From Pseudomonadota bacterium (GTDB lineage: Bacteria > Pseudomonadota > Alphaproteobacteria > Rhizobiales > Rhizobiaceae): DNA of 64,000 nt. The stretch covers positions 1 to 64,000 of the forward strand of contig JAEWLS010000042.1 of NCBI GenBank assembly GCA_023457435.1, written 5' to 3'. The notes beneath the pieces are model-generated. The model searched no databases. It was not told where the DNA came from and saw only the letters and a list, made by a program, of their open reading frames with translations. Shown here in pieces: positions 60,256 through 64,000 of the stretch (position 1 is its first letter; each line of letters begins with the position of its first letter). The position numbers and the translations under genes were made by a program.

Positions 60256-61166
60256 CAGCTGCGGCCGTTGGCGCGGATGAAGGAGACAATCGCCGCGGCG
60301 ACTGCGTCCGGCTGCTCCACCTGCGGATAGTGCCCTGCCCCATCGACCATCATGGCGCTTCCGCGCAGCAGGCCGGCAACGGTGTCGGCCTCTGCCCTCG
60401 GGTCCGCGAAGTCTGGATCGGCCGTGCCCATGATGGTGAGCGACGGCGCCCTTACCTCATGCAGCCGGGCCTCGACGTCGGCCTTGCTCGCCGCCATCAT
60501 CGCCCGCAGCGCGTCCATGCGGCCGGGCTCGGCAAGGTTGGCGGCCAGCGCCGTCGCGTAGGCGTCGAAATCCGAAGGCTTCGTGCCATAGAGCGTGGCG
60601 TAGAACTTCTTCCACGCCCACGCGCCCCACGGGCCCGCGAACGCCAGCTTGATGATTGCCTTCTGCGCCCATCCGGAAAGGCGCGATTTCGGCGGCACAT
60701 CGCGCACGAACGGCCCGATGGCCACGATGCCGGACACGGCCTGTGGCGCCTCGGCCGCCGCCCACGCGACCGCGGCTGCGCCCATCGACGTGCCGATCAG
60801 TGTGGCCGGACCGGCGTCCAGCCTTTTTACCAGCGCGAGCACGTCGGCGCCGATCGCCGATGCGCTGTGGTCCGGCCATCCGGTGGACGATTCGCCGTGG
60901 CCGCGCAGGTCCATGGTGACGGCGCGATATCCGGCGGCTGCGAGCCTCGGTGCGAGTGTGCGGTACTCGGCGCGCACGTCGCCCAGCCCGGGCACCATGA
61001 TGACGAGCGGCCCGGAGCCGACATCGTCGTACGCAATGTGGCCACCGTCGAGTTCAAGGAATCGCGTGGCGGGCGGGGTCGTGGATGTCGCTTTCACCTG
61101 TAGGGACACGGATGGGTGGCTGAAGTGCGTCTGCATGGCGCTGTCGGTGGCGTAAGCGGCTGACAT
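60255..61166 (-). CDS. Alpha/beta hydrolase, TetR-linked
   Basis: 303 residues. Nucleophile S127 in GTSMGAA, VPGLGDVRAEYR oxyanion region, MDLRGHGES and catalytic His in GAGHYPQVE. ATG 61166 has AGGAG six bases upstream; an ATG two codons earlier is too close to it. Substrate unknown. It is first in a two-gene operon with the TetR regulator. Confidence 0.88.
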   Translation of the reverse strand: MSAAYATDSAMQTHFSHPSVSLQVKATSTTPPATRFLELDGGHIAYDDVGSGPLVIMVPGLGDVRAEYRTLAPRLAAAGYRAVTMDLRGHGESSTGWPDHSASAIGADVLALVKRLDAGPATLIGTSMGAAAVAWAAAEAPQAVSGIVAIGPFVRDVPPKSRLSGWAQKAIIKLAFAGPWGAWAWKKFYATLYGTKPSDFDAYATALAANLAEPGRMDALRAMMAASKADVEARLHEVRAPSLTIMGTADPDFADPRAEADTVAGLLRGSAMMVDGAGHYPQVEQPDAVAAAIVSFIRANGRS

Positions 61167-61175
61167 GGTCATCTC

Positions 61176-61210
61176 CTAATGTCATTCGTTCCTTTACTAA
61201 TGGCATTAGT
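61176..61210 (-). promoter_or_regulatory. Tandem operator candidate for the TetR regulator
   Basis: ACTAATG-G-CATTAGT (61196-61210) is a perfect 7-1-7 palindrome. A related site CTAATG-T-CATTCG (61176-61188) lies 21 bp closer to the hydrolase start, two helical turns away and next to the ribosome-binding site. Position and symmetry fit TetR autoregulation. Confidence 0.72.
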
Positions 61211-61321
61211 TTTCTCGGATTGCAAGAGCCCTTCTGGAAATCGTTGGCCCAACGTTCGGTGTGTTGTGCGGCCCGCGGCCATCGGCTAAAAGCCCTCACC
61301 CACGCGAACAGGGAGGACGGA

Positions 61322-61384
61322 ATGCGCATATCTGGAATCGTCTCCCACCGTTCGGACGACGCCGGGCTACGCCCGCTTCGCTAG
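61322..61384 (+). CDS. Possible 20-residue leader peptide (low confidence)
   Basis: ATG with GGGAGG seven bases upstream encodes MRISGIVSHRSDDAGLRPLR, then a stop, 63 bp before the ABC exporter start. It could be a leader peptide, a remnant of a larger gene or chance. No attenuator-like hairpin is obvious. Confidence 0.3.
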   Translation: MRISGIVSHRSDDAGLRPLR

Positions 61385-61447
61385 AACGTCGCGCCACGGC
61401 GCATCGCCTGCGGCCCCTGCCGCGTTACTTCGCACAATGAATTCGGG

Positions 61448-63280
61448 ATGGCGCCGCCGCGGCGTCACGCAACCATGTCTTCTCGTCGTTCCAGCGCGCT
61501 CGGTGGCGCGTTCCGCAACGTCTTCGCCTTTTGCGCCATCCACTGGCGCCGCCAGCCGGTACGCATCGCGCTGCTGGTGACGGCGTTCCTCGCCACCACG
61601 GTCACGGACGTGCTGACCCCGCTCTTCGCCGGCCGGCTGGTCGATGCCGTCTCCTCCGGGACGGCCATGGACGCTGCAGCGTGGAACGGTGCGGTGTCGG
61701 CATTCATCGCGCTGCTGGTGCTCGCGCTGAGCTCCGTGATCCTGCGCCAGCTCGCCTTCACCGGCATCATCACGCTGACCCTGCGCATGATGTCGGACAT
61801 CGGCGCCGACACGTTCCACCGAGTCCAGCGCTTCTCGACCGACTGGCACGCGAACAGCTTTGCCGGCTCGACGGTCCGCAAGGTCACGCGCGGCATGTGG
61901 GCACTGGATGTGCTCAATGACACGATCCTGATGGCGCTGATCCCGTCGGTAACGATGCTCATCGGTACGACGCTGCTGCTTGGCTGGTTCTGGCCGCTCC
62001 TCGGCGTCGTCGTCGGCGTCGCAGCCGTCATCTACATCTCGGTCACCGTGTCGATGTCGCTGTTCTTCGTAGCGCCGGCCGCGCGTCTTTCGAATGCCTG
62101 GGACACCAAGCTCGGCGGGTCGCTGGCCGACGCGGTCAGCTGCAACGCGGTGGTCAAGGCGTTCGGCGCCGAGCGCCGCGAGGACGCTCGCCTGGCCGCG
62201 GTCATGACCAAGTGGCGAAAGCGTACGGCCCGTACATGGAAACGCGGCACGCTGAACGGGACCATCCAGGGCTCGATGCTGCTCCTGATGCGCGGGGCGA
62301 TCGTCGGCGTGGCGCTGCTCTTGTGGTCGCGCGGCCAGCTCGGCGCCGGCGACATCGCCTTTGTGCTGACCTCGCTGTTTCTGCTGCAGGGATATCTGCG
62401 CGACATCGGCCAGCACGTGCGCAACCTGCAGCGCTCGGTCAACGACATGGAGGAACTCGTCGATTTGCATTCCGAGCCGCTTGGCGTCGCCAACCGTCCC
62501 GGTGCCGTGCCGATCGCGATCCAGGAGGGCGCCATCGAATTCGACAAGGTGGCGTTCCATTACGGCCGCCACGCCGCACCGCTCTACCGAGACTTCTCGG
62601 TGTCGATCGCGCCGGGCGAGCGTGTCGGCCTCGTCGGCCACTCCGGCTCGGGCAAGACCACCTTCGTCAAGCTGATCCAGCGGCTCTACGACGTGAAGGA
62701 CGGCCGCATCCTCATCGACGGGCAGGACATCGCCGACGCCACCCAGGCGTCGTTGCGCCAGCAGATCGCGATCGTGCAGCAGGAGCCGATCCTGTTCCAC
62801 CGCTCGCTCGCCGAGAATATCGCCTATGCGCGCCCCGGCGCCAGCCAAGCCGAGATCGAGCGGGCGGCGGAGCTGGCGAGCGCGCACGAGTTCATCGAGC
62901 GCCTGCCGAAGGGCTACGCGACGCTCGTCGGCGAGCGCGGGGTGAAGCTGTCCGGCGGCGAGCGCCAGCGCGTGGCGCTCGCGCGCGCCTTCCTGGCCGA
63001 CGCACCGATCCTGATACTCGACGAGGCGACGTCCAGCCTCGATTCGGAATCCGAGGTGCTGATCCAGAGGGCCATGCAGCGCCTGATGCTCGGCCGAACG
63101 ACCCTGATCATCGCGCACCGGCTCTCGACGGTACGGGCGCTCGACAGGCTGCTGGTCTTCGACCGCGGCCGGATCGTCGAGGAAGGCAGGCACGATTCGC
63201 TGGTGCGTGTGGAAGGCGGGATCTACCGCAGGCTGTTCGAGCGTCAGGCGCTCGAACTCACCAAGGGACTGGCAGTCTGA
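61448..63280 (+). CDS. ABC exporter, fused membrane and ATPase domains
   Basis: 610 residues (583-601 if a later ATG, for example 61475, is used). Six-helix exporter domain about 30-320, then NBD with Walker A GHSGSGKTT (about 397-405), signature LSGGERQR and Walker B ILILDEATSSLDS, H-loop AHRLS. Lipid, drug or peptide export is possible; the membrane part is not Atm1-like. No regulator is directly adjacent on this strand. Confidence 0.92.
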   Translation: MAPPRRHATMSSRRSSALGGAFRNVFAFCAIHWRRQPVRIALLVTAFLATTVTDVLTPLFAGRLVDAVSSGTAMDAAAWNGAVSAFIALLVLALSSVILRQLAFTGIITLTLRMMSDIGADTFHRVQRFSTDWHANSFAGSTVRKVTRGMWALDVLNDTILMALIPSVTMLIGTTLLLGWFWPLLGVVVGVAAVIYISVTVSMSLFFVAPAARLSNAWDTKLGGSLADAVSCNAVVKAFGAERREDARLAAVMTKWRKRTARTWKRGTLNGTIQGSMLLLMRGAIVGVALLLWSRGQLGAGDIAFVLTSLFLLQGYLRDIGQHVRNLQRSVNDMEELVDLHSEPLGVANRPGAVPIAIQEGAIEFDKVAFHYGRHAAPLYRDFSVSIAPGERVGLVGHSGSGKTTFVKLIQRLYDVKDGRILIDGQDIADATQASLRQQIAIVQQEPILFHRSLAENIAYARPGASQAEIERAAELASAHEFIERLPKGYATLVGERGVKLSGGERQRVALARAFLADAPILILDEATSSLDSESEVLIQRAMQRLMLGRTTLIIAHRLSTVRALDRLLVFDRGRIVEEGRHDSLVRVEGGIYRRLFERQALELTKGLAV

Positions 63281-63376
63281 TTGCTGCCGGCGTGCTTTCG
63301 CAGAGCTTCGCGCCGGCATAGAGCCGCTGTAACGTCGCGGGCGCGGCGTGGCACGTCGCCGTTACATGGACCTCCT

Positions 63377-64000
63377 ATGCACCGCATCATGAAGAACAGC
63401 ACACACCTCCTCATCGCCGTGCTCGCCGGCGTATTCGTCTCCGTCGCGACGGCCGCGCTCGCCAACCCGACCACCTACAGGGGCAAGCTCGGCACGATCG
63501 ACATCGTCGTCGAGCTGAACATCGACCCTTTGCAGAAGGGACCGATCGCTGGCCGCTACGCCTACATGTCCAAGGGCGTCGACATCCCGCTCCAGAGCGT
63601 GGCGCGAAAGGGCAAAAGCTTCGAGCTCGCGGAAGAGGAAGCGTGCGGCGCCGAGAAGTGCGGCGATGGCCAGAAGCCGCCGATCGGCGCGACGTGGACG
63701 CTCGCGGCAAACGCCGACGGCAGCCTTTCAGGCACCTGGAAGAGCGCCAAGCGCTCGCTGCCGCTGCAGCTCTCGCGCGTCGGCAGCCGCGAGGACATGG
63801 AGGCCACGACGCCGCTTGCGCTCTACCAGTTCAGCGACGAGCTGACCTATTCGGAGGATTCGATCATCTCCATCGAATCGTCCCCGTACGACTACACGCG
63901 CAATGACGTGCCGGTCACGACCAGCCAGCCCGAGGGCTTCGCGGACGCCAAGTTTGCCTACGCCGTCGATCCGCGCACCAAATTCCGCATGCCGCGCGTG
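63377..64000 (+). CDS. Secreted hypothetical protein (3' end outside window)
   Basis: The frame is open to the last base (208 codons). ATG 63377 or, better for a signal peptide, ATG 63389 (MKNSTHLLIAVLAGVFVSVA, cleavage after ALA). The mature part starts NPTTYRGKLGTIDIVVELN and is beta-rich, with a cysteine pair (EEACGAEKCGDG) near residue 90. I do not recognise a family. It starts 96 bp after the ABC exporter stop. Confidence 0.7.
   Translation, partial: MHRIMKNSTHLLIAVLAGVFVSVATAALANPTTYRGKLGTIDIVVELNIDPLQKGPIAGRYAYMSKGVDIPLQSVARKGKSFELAEEEACGAEKCGDGQKPPIGATWTLAANADGSLSGTWKSAKRSLPLQLSRVGSREDMEATTPLALYQFSDELTYSEDSIISIESSPYDYTRNDVPVTTSQPEGFADAKFAYAVDPRTKFRMPRV

Noticed and set aside
61367..63319. 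650-codon minus-strand frame opposite the ABC exporter
   Set aside because: Antisense shadow; the plus strand carries complete ABC transporter motifs.

Overview
The window is a high-GC chromosomal segment of an alphaproteobacterium, most likely order Hyphomicrobiales (Rhizobiales) near Mesorhizobium and other Phyllobacteriaceae. The basis is gene order (rpsF-rpsR-rplI-dnaB-alr-radA-cvpA-purF; smpB-dapA beside rpoZ-rel-acpS-lepB-rnc-era-recO), Brucella Omp2/RopA-type porins, a TIGR02301 protein, and a 48-bp palindromic intergenic repeat of a kind I associate with Mesorhizobium-like genomes. No rRNA is present, so genus-level placement is inference. Nearly all genes are housekeeping and tightly packed, with many ATGA and TGATG start/stop overlaps.

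Region 1 (1-9.2 kb): ribosomal proteins S6 (partial), S18 and L9, a strong terminator, a cyclopropane-fatty-acid synthase, then dnaB-alr-radA-cvpA-purF. Region 2 (9.2-18 kb): a SugE/Gdx-type guanidinium exporter behind a guanidine-II (mini-ykkC) riboswitch, an SDR, a secreted protein, a PlsC-like acyltransferase, pssA and psd (phosphatidylethanolamine synthesis), an ArsR - Atm1-type ABC exporter - DUF1993 operon with its own palindromic operator, and a LysM protein with a 57-bp coding tandem repeat. Region 3 (18-33 kb): LOG, GST, rarD, a six-gene chain ending in pip-cimA, cysS, small proteins, a LysE exporter, an HMCES/YedK-type abasic-site protein ending in a clamp-binding-like pentapeptide, Nudix, secreted Rhizobiales proteins, an atypical dihydroorotase-family enzyme, ygfZ and an HD phosphohydrolase.

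Region 4 (33-40 kb) is more accessory: an MntA-HepT module, a GNAT plus RimK-family ATP-grasp pair, MscS with a secreted LysM-like partner, an MFS carrier and VapBC. Region 5 (39.5-52 kb) is the conserved recO/era/rnc/lepB/acpS/pyrE/rel/rpoZ and smpB/dapA block. It is interrupted by a second MntA-HepT pair that overlaps the acpS start, and by a four-gene operon of NYN nuclease, family-5 uracil-DNA glycosylase, RelE-type toxin and HigA-type antitoxin. Region 6 (52-64 kb): lytic transglycosylase, hydrolases, two paralogous porins in inverted orientation around tRNA-Ser(GCT), a HisC-like aminotransferase, a hydrolase-TetR operon with tandem operators, an ABC exporter and a truncated secreted protein.

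The observations most worth following are the riboswitch layout, the YedK C-terminal QMKLF, the nuclease/UDG/toxin operon, four toxin-antitoxin modules in 64 kb, the inverted porin pair, and the zinc-ligand change in the dihydroorotase-family enzyme.
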